Shown: positions 1 through 9,146 of the stretch, piece by piece
Layout: every line of letters begins with the position of its first letter
Numbering within the stretch: position 1 is the first letter of the stretch
Source: an uncultured Cellvibrio sp.
GTDB taxonomy: Bacteria > Pseudomonadota > Gammaproteobacteria > Pseudomonadales > Cellvibrionaceae
Length of the DNA: 64,000 nt
Reading direction: 5' to 3'
Assembly: GCA_937958105.1 (NCBI GenBank)
Contig: CALFXJ010000004.1
Location: 231,467-295,466 of the forward strand
The notes under the pieces: model-generated
Seen by the model: only the letters and a program-made list of their open reading frames with translations
Told to the model about the DNA's origin: nothing
The model's database searches: none
Translations under genes and position numbers: made by a program

Positions 1-882
1 AGTCTCGCACGCCTGTTCTGGCTCGTGGCGCCTACGCCGGACATTCGCCCCGCAACAGCTTCCGCTGTCGCCACACCCGCCGGCCAGACGTCGGGGAGTG
101 CTCCGCCGATTGATATTGCCGCACTGACCGAGTCTGAAGTATTCGGCCGGATGGATGCCGCGGCCGCAGCCGCCGCTCAGGAAGCCGCCAGCGCACCGGC
201 ACAGTCAGTTATTGAAAATGATGCAGTGGATACCCAGCTGAATCTGGTGTTGCGCGGTGTGATCGGCAGCAGCGTCGATGCCTCGGCCCGCGCTATCATC
301 GCCAGTGGTGCTGAAGCCGACGTCTATGCGCCGGGAGACAAACTTCCCGTAGGCAATGGCGTAACCCTGGCCAAGGTGCTTGATCTGCGGGTGATTCTGA
401 ATAACAACGGCCGCTACGAATCGCTCTGGCTGTATAAAGATGATCCGAATGCGCGCATCGCTGCGCCCTACACCCCGCCGGAGCAGAACACCGGGCGCAG
501 CTGGTCCGATGAAAATCAGGACGCCGGCGATCAGGGGCAGCAGCCTTTTGCTGAGCAGAGTTCGACCTATGATTCACCCAGCCCGGATTCAGGTGATCCC
601 GCCAGTGAGGTAGCTCGCTCGCTCGCTGATGTTGTGGCGATGAGCATTCACCGTGAAGGTGGTCAGGTGGTGGGTTACAAGATTCGCCCGGGGCGCAATG
701 CAGAACAGTTTTCAGCGCTGGGCTTACAGCCTGACGATATTGTTACGGCAGTGAACGGCGTACCGCTCACCAGTCCCGGCAAAGTCATGGAAATTTATAA
801 AAATATGAGCAATGCAACTTCCGCCAGCCTCGAAATTAAACGCGGTGGTAGCGTCTTGTCTGTCGATGTTGTGCTTCAATAA
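1..882 (+). CDS. gspC: Type II secretion system protein GspC (5' partial)
   Basis: Inner-membrane GspC links the secretin GspD to the inner-membrane platform of the type II secretion system. The reading frame is open from the first base of the window, so the cytoplasmic N-terminus and most of the membrane anchor lie upstream; the visible start (ARLFWLVAP) is the end of that helix. An Ala/Pro-rich linker follows, then the HR region (VDTQLNLVLRGVIGS...), an acidic low-complexity linker, and a C-terminal PDZ domain containing GLQPDDIVTAVNGVPL. It is the first visible gene of a gspC-N operon, 13 bases before gspD. The family call is secure from domain order and context; only the true start is missing. 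Confidence 0.93.
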   Translation, partial: SLARLFWLVAPTPDIRPATASAVATPAGQTSGSAPPIDIAALTESEVFGRMDAAAAAAAQEAASAPAQSVIENDAVDTQLNLVLRGVIGSSVDASARAIIASGAEADVYAPGDKLPVGNGVTLAKVLDLRVILNNNGRYESLWLYKDDPNARIAAPYTPPEQNTGRSWSDENQDAGDQGQQPFAEQSSTYDSPSPDSGDPASEVARSLADVVAMSIHREGGQVVGYKIRPGRNAEQFSALGLQPDDIVTAVNGVPLTSPGKVMEIYKNMSNATSASLEIKRGGSVLSVDVVLQ

Positions 883-895
883 GTGAGGATGTCCA

Positions 896-2896
896 GTGAA
901 CCTTCGTTATAAACCTGCCAAGCTCGCCGCGGTGCTCTTAGCATTCTGCATGAGCTTCAACACGGTCGCCGCAGAGCAAAGTTGGACGGTCAACTTCAAT
1001 GACACAGACATCCAGCAAGTCATCAAATTCATGGCGGATGCCACGGGAAAAACCATCATCATTGACCCCAAGGTCCGCGGTCCGGTCAAGGTTATCTCTG
1101 CCCGCCCCTTGAACAGCGGTGAGCTGTACGATCTCTTCCTCTCCGTGCTGGACGTGCACGGATACACCGCCATCGAAAGCGGCGGTGTGGTGCGCATCGT
1201 TCCCAACCGCGATGCCCGTTCCCTGCCAGTGCCTAATGAAACCAACGTGACTGAGGTTGATGACACCTACATTACCCAGGTCATCCAGCTTAAGAACATC
1301 AGTGCCGCCAAGGTGCTGCCGACCCTGCGCCCCCTGGTGCCGCAATATGGCCATATCTCTGCATACGATTCCAGTAACGCCCTGATCATCACCGATACCC
1401 GTGCAAACATCATTCGCCTGAACGAGCTGATCGCCAAGATTGACCAGTCGGCGGTCATCGGGACTGACCTGATCGAACTGCGTTACGCCCAGGCGAGTGA
1501 CGTGGTCAACATTATTACGACACTGGAAAAACCCGATCCCAACCGTGGGACTACCACCTCGCCCGTGATCGTGGTGGCCGACAAGCGTATCAACGGCGTT
1601 ATCGTCAGTGGTGACGACCTGCAGCGTCAGCGGGTGAAGATGCTGATTGACCAGATGGACCGTCCCCAGACCAAGAACAGCAACATGCGGGTGGTCTATC
1701 TTAAGTACGCCAAAGCCGAGGAAGTCGCCAAGGTGCTGACCGGCATGGTCCAGAATCTGTCCCAGGCCCAGCAGGTAGAGGGCCAGCCCCCCAAAGGTAC
1801 AGCGGGCATTCAGTTTGATGCTGTAACCAACGCGGTCTTACTGACGGCAGACAGTGACACAATGGAATCCCTGTTGACGGTAGTTGAAAGTCTGGATATC
1901 CGTCGGGCTCAGGTGCTGGTTGAAGCCATCATCGTCGAGATTGAAGAAAGTGCCGGTAAAGAGCTGGGCATTGAATGGATGTACCGTGACAGTGACTATG
2001 GCTTCGGCGGTTCTGCCCGTGGTCAGAGCGGCATCATGCGCGGCCTTGCCCAAGGAGCGCTGGATGACAGCGATGCCGGTCTCGCCAGTCTGGCCTCTGG
2101 CCTGGGCGGTATTGCCGGTCAGGTATTCGGCATTGGCCGTCTGGGTGAACGCACGGATTTCCTGGCGTTGATTAAAATGCTGCAGAGCAACAACAAGACC
2201 AACATCCTCTCCACACCGAGCATTCTGACCACTGATAACCACGAAGCGGCCATCTCTGTGGGTCAGGAAGTACCCTTTGCTACGGGGTCCTATACAGCGA
2301 CGGGCGGAACCACCAACCCCAGCAGTCCATTCACCACTTTTGAGCGTAAAGATGTGGGTGTTATGTTGAAAGTAACGCCGCACGTCAACGACGGCGACAG
2401 CGTTGTGCTGGACATCAATCAGGAAGTTTCCAGCCTCTCTACCGAAGCGGTGGCTGATGGCGTGGTCACCAATAAGCGCACCATAGAAACCCAGATTCTG
2501 GCGGAGAACGGCCAGGTCGTTGTTTTGGGTGGGTTGATCAAGGATGAGGTGCAGGCCGGAGAGCAACGGGTACCTATCCTTGGCAGCATCCCCGTCATTG
2601 GCAATGCCTTCAAGAGCCAGACATCTACCGTCAGAAAAACCAACCTTCTGGTATTTATCCGCGCCACCGTGGCGGAAAACGAGAAGATGATGGTGGGTGC
2701 TACAGCCGAGAAATACAGTGCCATCCGCGACGCTCAGCTGGAACAGCGTCGTAGGGCAGGCATTCTGGTAAACAGCCGGGAAGTGCCGGTTCTACCGGAG
2801 TGGCCGCATGATGCAGCCCGCTTCGAGCAGCCGGCTGCGCCTCAGGAAACTATTGATTTACGCTCCAATTCCACTGAATCACCGGCAGGGGAGTAA
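896..2896 (+). CDS. gspD: Type II secretion outer-membrane secretin GspD
   Basis: This is the outer-membrane channel through which folded exoproteins leave the cell. The 666-residue product has a signal peptide (about residues 1-26), a periplasmic N0 domain with FNDTDIQQVIKFMADATGK, three repeated N1-N3 domains, and a C-terminal secretin domain. The secretin domain includes the VPF gate motif (QEVPFATGS) and the DVGVMLKVTPHVN signature. The length is typical for GspD. The GTG start at 896 is chosen because a GAGG-type ribosome site lies just upstream and the signal peptide follows directly. The gene sits between gspC and gspE. A pilotin (GspS or AspS) is not evident in the window. Confidence 0.96.
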   Translation: MNLRYKPAKLAAVLLAFCMSFNTVAAEQSWTVNFNDTDIQQVIKFMADATGKTIIIDPKVRGPVKVISARPLNSGELYDLFLSVLDVHGYTAIESGGVVRIVPNRDARSLPVPNETNVTEVDDTYITQVIQLKNISAAKVLPTLRPLVPQYGHISAYDSSNALIITDTRANIIRLNELIAKIDQSAVIGTDLIELRYAQASDVVNIITTLEKPDPNRGTTTSPVIVVADKRINGVIVSGDDLQRQRVKMLIDQMDRPQTKNSNMRVVYLKYAKAEEVAKVLTGMVQNLSQAQQVEGQPPKGTAGIQFDAVTNAVLLTADSDTMESLLTVVESLDIRRAQVLVEAIIVEIEESAGKELGIEWMYRDSDYGFGGSARGQSGIMRGLAQGALDDSDAGLASLASGLGGIAGQVFGIGRLGERTDFLALIKMLQSNNKTNILSTPSILTTDNHEAAISVGQEVPFATGSYTATGGTTNPSSPFTTFERKDVGVMLKVTPHVNDGDSVVLDINQEVSSLSTEAVADGVVTNKRTIETQILAENGQVVVLGGLIKDEVQAGEQRVPILGSIPVIGNAFKSQTSTVRKTNLLVFIRATVAENEKMMVGATAEKYSAIRDAQLEQRRRAGILVNSREVPVLPEWPHDAARFEQPAAPQETIDLRSNSTESPAGE

Positions 2897-2901
2897 CGGC
2901 T

Positions 2902-4449
2902 GTGACGGACGAGCTCGCCACACTGGAAGAGCCGCTTGCTAATGCAACGCTTTCCGAGGATGAAGAACAGGCTGCCAGTGCAGCAGCGGCGGAACGAGTG
3001 CGTCTGCCCTTCAGCTTCGCTACGACCCACGGGGTCATGGTGGAAGAAGAAGGTGGCCGTAAACTGCTTTATCGTCCAGGCCTGACCATTGATGTCCTGC
3101 TGGAACTGCAGCGTTATCTGGGATCGGATTTTGAACTGGAAGAAGTGCCAGCCGATGACTTTCAGCGTCGCCTGACCCGCGAATACCAGAGCGGTGAAGG
3201 GGCCGCTCAGCGCGCCGCAGAAGATCTGGGTGCTGAATACGACCTCTCGTCGCTGGCCGACGACCTGGCCGACCGGACCGACCTGTTGGCGGGCGATGAC
3301 GATGCCCCCATCATCCGTCTGATCAACGCCATCCTGTCCCAGGCTGTGCGCGAAGGGGCCTCGGATATCCACCTTGAACCCTTTGAAGATCGGGTGTCGG
3401 TCCGCTTCCGCATTGACGGCGTGCTGACTGAAGTGCTGTCGCCCAAACCGGAACTGGCGCCGGTGCTGGTGTCGCGCCTCAAGGTCATGGCCCGTCTGGA
3501 TATTGCTGAAAAGCGCCTGCCACAGGACGGACGTATCACCGTGCGACTGGCCGGCCACGCAGTGGATATCCGGGTTTCCACCATCCCTTCTGCATTTGGC
3601 GAACGTATCGTATTGCGTCTGCTTGACCAGGCGGCTGGCCAGCTCAAGCTGGAACAGCTGGCCATGCCCAAACACGTCCATGATGGATTATCCCGCGCGC
3701 TGTTGAAGCCCCACGGCATCATCCTGGTAACCGGTCCGACCGGCTCCGGTAAGACCACTACTCTCTATGCGGGCCTGAGCCACATCAACAGCCGCAGCCG
3801 CAACATCCTTACCATCGAGGACCCGGTGGAGTATCTGCTCCCGGGTATCGGTCAAACTCAGGTCAACCCTAAAGTGGAGATGACCTTTGCCCGCGGCCTG
3901 CGCGCGATCCTGCGTCAGGACCCGGATGTGGTGATGGTGGGTGAGATCCGGGACGGCGAGACCGCGGAGATCGCCATCCAGGCGAGTCTGACCGGTCACC
4001 TTGTGTTATCCACCCTGCACACCAACACGGCCATTGGTGCCGTGATGCGTCTGAAGGACATGGGTGTTGAGCCCTTCCTGCTGGCGTCCAGTCTGGAGGT
4101 GGTTATGGCCCAGCGTCTGGTTCGGGTGCTGTGCGAGCACTGTAAGGAGCCTTATCACCCCAGCGAGGCTGAACGGGATATGTTGAAACTCCCTGCCAAC
4201 GCCAGCATCTGGCGTCCGGTAGGTTGTAAGCACTGCAACAGCCAGGGCTACCGGGGGCGTAAAGGTATCTACGAATTAATCGAGATCAACGAACGTCTGC
4301 GGCACCTGATCCATGAGCAGGCGGGTGAGCAGGAGCTGCTGGCTGAGGCACGCAAGTACAGTCCGTCCATGAGTGACGATGGCCGCAACTGCGTGCTCAA
4401 GGGCATCACCAGTATTGAAGAAGTGCTGCGTGTGACCACGCAGTTGTAA
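2902..4449 (+). CDS. gspE: Type II secretion ATPase GspE
   Basis: Cytoplasmic hexameric ATPase that powers pseudopilus assembly. The 515-residue protein has a GspE N-terminal domain, a Walker A loop (GPTGSGKTTTLY, about residues 278-289), an Asp box, a Walker B segment (RQDPDVVMVGEIRD), a His box near STLHTNTAIGAVMRL, and a tetracysteine zinc site (CEHC and CKHC, roughly residues 412-438) typical of secretion-type GspE. It begins with GTG five bases after gspD ends, with GGGGAG upstream. All catalytic motifs appear intact. In this family it is recruited to the membrane by GspL. Confidence 0.97.
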   Translation: MTDELATLEEPLANATLSEDEEQAASAAAAERVRLPFSFATTHGVMVEEEGGRKLLYRPGLTIDVLLELQRYLGSDFELEEVPADDFQRRLTREYQSGEGAAQRAAEDLGAEYDLSSLADDLADRTDLLAGDDDAPIIRLINAILSQAVREGASDIHLEPFEDRVSVRFRIDGVLTEVLSPKPELAPVLVSRLKVMARLDIAEKRLPQDGRITVRLAGHAVDIRVSTIPSAFGERIVLRLLDQAAGQLKLEQLAMPKHVHDGLSRALLKPHGIILVTGPTGSGKTTTLYAGLSHINSRSRNILTIEDPVEYLLPGIGQTQVNPKVEMTFARGLRAILRQDPDVVMVGEIRDGETAEIAIQASLTGHLVLSTLHTNTAIGAVMRLKDMGVEPFLLASSLEVVMAQRLVRVLCEHCKEPYHPSEAERDMLKLPANASIWRPVGCKHCNSQGYRGRKGIYELIEINERLRHLIHEQAGEQELLAEARKYSPSMSDDGRNCVLKGITSIEEVLRVTTQL

Positions 4450-4482
4450 ATGGCAGTAGATAACGGGGACTCACGTTAAGCC

Positions 4483-5715
4483 ATGGGTGCATACAGTTAC
4501 CGCGCATTGAACGAGACGGGTAAAGCCGTCAAGGGCATCCTGGAGGGCGATTCCGAACGCCAGGTGCGCAGTCAGCTGCGTGCAAAAAAGCTGAAGCCGC
4601 TGGAAGTTGTCAGCATCACCGGTAAAGCCGGCAAGGCAGGCGAAGATTCCAGCTTTGGTGGCATGCGGCGGCGCTGGGGTAACCGTCTTAATGCGCGTGA
4701 CCTGAGTCTGATTACCCGGCAGCTGGCATCTCTGGTGCGCTCCGGACTGCCGCTGGACGAGGCGCTGCACGCTACCGCCCGCCAGCAGAACAAACAGAAC
4801 ATCAAGCAGATCCTGCTGCAGGTCCGCACCAAGGTGCTGGAAGGTTTCAGTCTGGCGCAGGCGTTGGGCGAAAATCCGGCAGCATTCAATGAGATGTATC
4901 GCGCGCTGGTGCGCGCCGGTGAAAGCTCCGGTTATCTCGGTCCTGTTCTGGAGCGGCTGGCGGATTACACACAATCCAGCCAGCAGGTTCAGCAGCGCCT
5001 GAAGATGGCGATGATCTATCCGGTTGTGCTGCTGGTGATCAGCTTATCGGTGATTGCGGCACTGATGGCATTTGTTGTACCCAAACTGGTAGGCATCTTT
5101 GCTCACAGCCAGCGCGCATTGCCGCCTCTGACGGAAGCCTTGATTGCCACCAGTAATTTTGTGGTGAATTACGGGGTCTACTGTGTAATCGCCCTGATCG
5201 GGCTGGTGTTCGGAATCAAGCGGCTGTTGCGCAACGAAAATCGTCTGCGTACCTGGCACCGCTGGCAACTGCGCCTGCCGGTGATAGGTAACCTGGTTCG
5301 CCAGATTAACAGCGCCCGGTTTGCGGCCACCCTCAGTCTGCTGTCATCGAGTGGGGTACCCTTGTTACAGGCGCTGAATATTGCCGGTCAGGTCATGAGT
5401 AATAAACTGCTGCAGGAGTCCTGTGAGCAGGTGGCAGCGGCAGTGCGCGAGGGCAGCAGTCTGTACCGCGCCATGGAGAATGCCGGCACCTTCCCGCCCC
5501 TGCTGGTACAGCTGGTGTCGAGCGGTGAAGCCAATGGTACCCTGCCGCAGCAACTGGACAATGCCGCTAAGGATCAGGAGCGGGAACTGGAGATGATGCT
5601 GGGTATGGCTATGGGGCTGCTGGAGCCATTGACGATCGTCTTCATGGGACTGGCAGTGTGTCTGATTGTAATGGCCATTCTGCAGCCCATCTTCGAGATG
5701 AATAACCTGATTTAA
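4483..5715 (+). CDS. gspF: Type II secretion inner-membrane protein GspF
   Basis: Polytopic inner-membrane protein of the secretion platform, contacting GspE and GspL. The 410 residues contain two T2SS_F repeats. The first begins after the N-terminal GAYSYRALNETGKAVKG and covers the segment with TRQLASLVRSGLPLDEAL; the second contains ARFAATLSLLSSSGVPLLQA. Three hydrophobic helices are seen near residues 170-195, 220-245 and 375-400. The length matches the family. It follows gspE by 33 bases; GGGGA about 15 bases upstream is a possible ribosome site. Confidence 0.96.
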   Translation: MGAYSYRALNETGKAVKGILEGDSERQVRSQLRAKKLKPLEVVSITGKAGKAGEDSSFGGMRRRWGNRLNARDLSLITRQLASLVRSGLPLDEALHATARQQNKQNIKQILLQVRTKVLEGFSLAQALGENPAAFNEMYRALVRAGESSGYLGPVLERLADYTQSSQQVQQRLKMAMIYPVVLLVISLSVIAALMAFVVPKLVGIFAHSQRALPPLTEALIATSNFVVNYGVYCVIALIGLVFGIKRLLRNENRLRTWHRWQLRLPVIGNLVRQINSARFAATLSLLSSSGVPLLQALNIAGQVMSNKLLQESCEQVAAAVREGSSLYRAMENAGTFPPLLVQLVSSGEANGTLPQQLDNAAKDQERELEMMLGMAMGLLEPLTIVFMGLAVCLIVMAILQPIFEMNNLI

Positions 5716-5792
5716 CAACCTGCGCGGCGGCGGTTGCTCCACGACGCAGGATGACACGAACTTTGATAGATCGAATTATTACGGGAGTCATT

Positions 5793-6269
5793 ATGAAAGC
5801 TGTTAATCAATCCATATCCATTCACAAAGGAGTGCGTCGGCAGGCGGGTTTCAGCTTGATCGAGATCATGGTGGTGGTCATCATCATTGGTCTGCTCGCC
5901 AGTATCGTGGCCCCGGCGGTACTGGATCGTGCTGATGAGGCGCGGATCCAGAAAGTCCAGGCGGACTTCAAGTCCATCCAGACGGCTCTCAAACTCTATC
6001 GCATTGATAACTTCGTCTATCCCACCACTGAACAAGGTCTGGAAGCGCTGGTTACCAAACCCAGCATTGCACCTATTCCGCGCAACTGGAAAAGCACCGG
6101 ATATATCGAAACCCTGCAACAGGACCCCTGGGGCCGTCCCTATCTTTATCTGAGCCCCGGTGAAGCCCACGAATACGACATCTACACCCTGGGTGCGGAT
6201 GGTGTCAGCGGTGGTGAAGGCCCCAATGCGGATATCAGCATCTGGGATCAGCCGAATATGTCGGAGTAA
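5793..6269 (+). CDS. gspG: Major pseudopilin GspG
   Basis: Main subunit of the periplasmic pseudopilus. The product starts with a 19-residue basic leader, then the prepilin peptidase site G^FSLIEIMVVVIIIGLLAS with Glu at +5. The C-terminus has the calcium-binding major-pseudopilin fold (DPWGRPYLYLSPG, DIYTLGADG). The ATG at 5793 is preferred over an upstream in-frame ATG at 5751 because CGGGAG precedes it and the resulting 158-residue length and short leader are normal. Processing needs GspO/PilD, which is not encoded in the window. Confidence 0.96.
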   Translation: MKAVNQSISIHKGVRRQAGFSLIEIMVVVIIIGLLASIVAPAVLDRADEARIQKVQADFKSIQTALKLYRIDNFVYPTTEQGLEALVTKPSIAPIPRNWKSTGYIETLQQDPWGRPYLYLSPGEAHEYDIYTLGADGVSGGEGPNADISIWDQPNMSE

Positions 6270-6301
6270 GGGTTCGCAGCGCCGGGGTTACCGGCCTTGT
6301 T

Positions 6302-6910
6302 GTGGATAACCTTGTGAATAAGTCAGTGAATAAAAAAGCGGGACCCCGGCAGCGCGGATTCACGCTGCTGGAGATCATGGTGGTGATCCTCATCCTTGGC
6401 CTGGCGCTGGGGGTGGTATCCCTCTCGGTAGGTGGGGATGACGGTGCCTCTGCGGCCTATAAAGAGGCCGAAGACTTCATGCTCACATCCAATTTTGTAG
6501 CGGAGCAGACCGTACTGGACAGCCAGATCATCGGTCTGTTCTTTGAACCGCGCACAGCTGCAGACTCCATTGATCTGCAGTGGTGTTATCGCTGGCAGCG
6601 GCGGCGCGACAATACCTGGCAGGAGATCCCTTCCCTGCCGGAACGCTGCCTGTCTACGCGTCTGCAGATTGAAATGATCGTGGAGGGAGAGCCGTACGAG
6701 CATGACCCGGATCTGACGCCTACCCCGCCGGTGCTGGTGTTTTACCCCAGTGGAGAATCGACGCCGTTTGAGCTGGCGATCTTCGAAGCGCAAGGGGGAC
6801 TTACAGAAGAGGACAGCGTCCAGCGTATTGCGGTGGACATGATGGGTGATATTCGCTGGCGCAATCGTGATGAGGCCGATGCTGCTGCCAAGGCAGCGGG
6901 ATACAGATAA
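6302..6910 (+). CDS. gspH: Minor pseudopilin GspH
   Basis: Minor pseudopilin predicted to join the tip of the pseudopilus. The prepilin motif G^FTLLEIMVVILILGLALG with Glu5 follows a basic leader; the rest (202 residues in all) is the soluble globular domain. The start is uncertain: GTG codons at 6302, 6314 and 6326 are in frame and none has a strong ribosome site. The 3' end overlaps the gspI start by one base, which suggests translational coupling. Identification rests on the pseudopilin N-terminus and on the position between gspG and gspI. Confidence 0.9.
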   Translation: MDNLVNKSVNKKAGPRQRGFTLLEIMVVILILGLALGVVSLSVGGDDGASAAYKEAEDFMLTSNFVAEQTVLDSQIIGLFFEPRTAADSIDLQWCYRWQRRRDNTWQEIPSLPERCLSTRLQIEMIVEGEPYEHDPDLTPTPPVLVFYPSGESTPFELAIFEAQGGLTEEDSVQRIAVDMMGDIRWRNRDEADAAAKAAGYR

Positions 6911-7368
6911 TGAAAACTCAGCGACATCAGCGGACCAGAGACAAGGGGCGCGGCTTCACCCTGATTGAAGTCATGGTCGCCCTTGCAGTGGTTGCCATGG
7001 CCTTGCCTGCACTGCTGACACTGGTCATGACTCAGCTGGACGGTACCGTGGCGATCCGTGAAAAAACCCAGGCATTCTGGGTGGCAGAAAATGAGCTGAC
7101 CCGGATTCGCATGCAGCAGCGCTACATTGACAGCATGAAGTTGCCCGAGACCGACAAGGGAACCGTGGTCGTGGGCGGCATGCAGTGGTATTGGGAGATG
7201 ACCCGCGAAGAAACCAGCATGGAAAATTTTTACCGGATCGATGTGCTGGTATATGCCGGTGGGCCGGTGAATCCCGGCAGCTCAGGCTCCTCGCCCTCCA
7301 GTACGGCGCGGCGCAACCTGGCCAACAAGGAGCCCATGGCCCGTCTGTCAGGGTTTCTCAGTGACTAA
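6910..7368 (+). CDS. gspI: Minor pseudopilin GspI
   Basis: Minor pseudopilin of the tip complex with GspJ and GspK. The 152-residue precursor carries a basic leader ending RDKGRG, then G^FTLIEVMVALAVVAMALPALL. The domain shows the GspI pattern of an alternative-start helix followed by a 'WVAENELTRIRM' segment. The ATG overlaps the last base of gspH, and the end overlaps gspJ by 8 bases, so the pseudopilin genes are tightly coupled. A Ser/Gly/Pro-rich insert near residues 116-128 is unremarkable. Confidence 0.93.
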   Translation: MKTQRHQRTRDKGRGFTLIEVMVALAVVAMALPALLTLVMTQLDGTVAIREKTQAFWVAENELTRIRMQQRYIDSMKLPETDKGTVVVGGMQWYWEMTREETSMENFYRIDVLVYAGGPVNPGSSGSSPSSTARRNLANKEPMARLSGFLSD

Positions 7369-8044
7369 GCGGCAGCGGGAGGCAGGTTTCACCCTGCTTG
7401 AAGTGTTAATTGCCCTGGCCATCGCAGCGGTCATTGCCGCGATGTCCTACCAGGCCATTGAGGGCGCGACTGGTGGTGCGGAGCGAACCCGCGATGTAAT
7501 GGCGCAGGTCAACCAGATGGACCGCACCTGGCAGATCATCGCCGCCGATATGCGTCAGGTGGTCAAGCCGGAAGTTGGTCCCCGGGGACCCCGGTTTGAG
7601 TTCAAAGCAGAAAGCCTTGAGCGGGCCGGAGATGATGTCGAGCAGGTGCTGATGACCTTTACCCGGCGCGGCTGGGTAAATCCTATGGAACGTCTGCGCA
7701 GTGACCTGCAGCAAGTCAGTTACCGCATCGCTGAGGGTAAACTGTGGCGCGACTATCTGCCGGAGCGCAATGTGCCCATCGACGAGCGCGAGTTCGAATT
7801 GACGGCGCTTAATCAGCTCCTGCTGGAGGGTGTTAAGGACGTGCAGCTGCGCTTTCTACCCATTGAGCTGGTGCAGCAGAATGGACCGAGCGTCCTGAGC
7901 GGTCTTGATTACACCCGTGACTGGGAGCCAACCTGGCCCCGGCGGGACCAGATCGGGCAGGTGAGCATGCCGCTGGCGGTGGAGATCACCATTGATGTTG
8001 AGGGGATGGGTGCCAGTGCACGTCTCTTTGAACTTACACAGTAA
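7361..8044 (+). CDS. gspJ: Minor pseudopilin GspJ
   Basis: Minor pseudopilin, the partner of GspI and GspK in the tip complex. The precursor (227 residues) has REAG^FTLLEVLIALAIAAVIAAM with Glu5, a following 'DRTWQIIAADMRQVV' helix and the all-beta GspJ domain. GTG at 7361 overlaps the end of gspI. The 3' end overlaps the proposed gspK start (8016) by 29 bases, so coupled translation is likely. Confidence 0.94.
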   Translation: MTKRQREAGFTLLEVLIALAIAAVIAAMSYQAIEGATGGAERTRDVMAQVNQMDRTWQIIAADMRQVVKPEVGPRGPRFEFKAESLERAGDDVEQVLMTFTRRGWVNPMERLRSDLQQVSYRIAEGKLWRDYLPERNVPIDEREFELTALNQLLLEGVKDVQLRFLPIELVQQNGPSVLSGLDYTRDWEPTWPRRDQIGQVSMPLAVEITIDVEGMGASARLFELTQ

Positions 8045-9065
8045 ATCCCAGACGGGTGCCGTCCTGATCATGGCGCTGCTGATTGTGGCCGTGGTGGCAG
8101 GATTAAGTATCAAGTTTGCCGGTGATTACCAGCTGGGGCTCACCCGTGCGGAGAGCCGCTGGCACGGGGCCCAGGCCCGGGCCTACATGCTGGGGATGGA
8201 AAATGCGGCCCTGAAGCTTCTGGAAGAGGCTGATGAGAACCCCGAGGTGGATTACCTGGGAGAGGGCTGGGATACCGAAGTACCTTTTGAGATTGAGGGA
8301 GGCTGGTTGCTGGCCCGGGCGGTTGACGCCACCAGCCTGATTGACCTGAACTCGCTGGCCGGCAATAACTTTGGGGAACGGCCGATGAACGATCCGGAGC
8401 GCTATACCGAGCCGCAGCGGCGGTTCATCCGGTTGTTGCAGACCTTCCCCGATCTGCCGATTCAGCTGGAAGAGGCCTGCCAGATTGTCGAGGCCATCGT
8501 GGACTGGCTGGACCCGGATGATGAAGTGTCGGGATTTGGCGGTGCCGAATCCTATTATTACCAGGGGCTGGAGATGCCGTACAACGCCGCGAATGGTCCG
8601 TTTAGAAGCGTGGACGAGCTGCGGCTGGTACGTTACATGACCCCGGAGTTGATGATTCTGTTGCGTCCATATGTCACGGTATTGCAAAGACCGGTTAATC
8701 CCGGGCAGCAGCAGGGCGGGGAGCAGGGTACCGCGTCCACCATCAACGTGAACACCATGCCGCTGCATCTGCTGCGGACATTTAACAGCAAGGGGTCGCT
8801 GGCTCCGCTGGGCGAGATGGAAGCCGAGCAACTGGCCCAGGCGCTCCCGATGGATGGCTTCTACGCATCGGTGGAAGACTTCAAGGAGGGTTGGAATACC
8901 TCTGTGGGGGGCGGTGAACTGGATGTGACCGGCCTGGCCGTAAAGACTGATTTCTTCTGGCTTTACATCCAGGTCGATCTGGTGGAGCAGCGACGCGGTA
9001 TGCAGAGTTTGATACAGCGCAATGGCCAGAAATTCAACGTGGTATTGCGCAACGATACCTACTGA
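8016..9065 (+). CDS. gspK: Minor pseudopilin GspK
   Basis: Large minor pseudopilin that caps the pseudopilus. The leader HSKSQTG is followed by AVLIMALLIVAVVAGL; Glu5 is missing, as is normal for GspK. The soluble part has two alpha-domain/SAM-like segments (LIDLNSLAGNN, INVNTMPLHLLRTF), the usual GspK architecture. I place the start at GTG 8016 because AGGGG lies ten bases upstream and gives a short leader (349 residues); TTG at 7992 is an in-frame alternative. The gene is 81 bases upstream of gspL. Confidence 0.93.
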   Translation: MHVSLNLHSKSQTGAVLIMALLIVAVVAGLSIKFAGDYQLGLTRAESRWHGAQARAYMLGMENAALKLLEEADENPEVDYLGEGWDTEVPFEIEGGWLLARAVDATSLIDLNSLAGNNFGERPMNDPERYTEPQRRFIRLLQTFPDLPIQLEEACQIVEAIVDWLDPDDEVSGFGGAESYYYQGLEMPYNAANGPFRSVDELRLVRYMTPELMILLRPYVTVLQRPVNPGQQQGGEQGTASTINVNTMPLHLLRTFNSKGSLAPLGEMEAEQLAQALPMDGFYASVEDFKEGWNTSVGGGELDVTGLAVKTDFFWLYIQVDLVEQRRGMQSLIQRNGQKFNVVLRNDTY

Positions 9066-9146
9066 CGAAAACAACATCTGCAGACAGCGGATAACAACAA
9101 TACAGCACCCCACCGGGGCCAGCGTTAACAGGTGAAGCAAGGCGTT

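Noticed and set aside
2842..3681. Minus-strand open frame over gspE
   Set aside because: Antisense to the well-supported gspE gene and without ribosome site or domain.
8103..9140. Long open frame of about 345 codons on the minus strand over gspK
   Set aside because: It lies antisense to gspK, shows no family pattern, and its composition is what an antisense shadow of a GC-rich gene gives.
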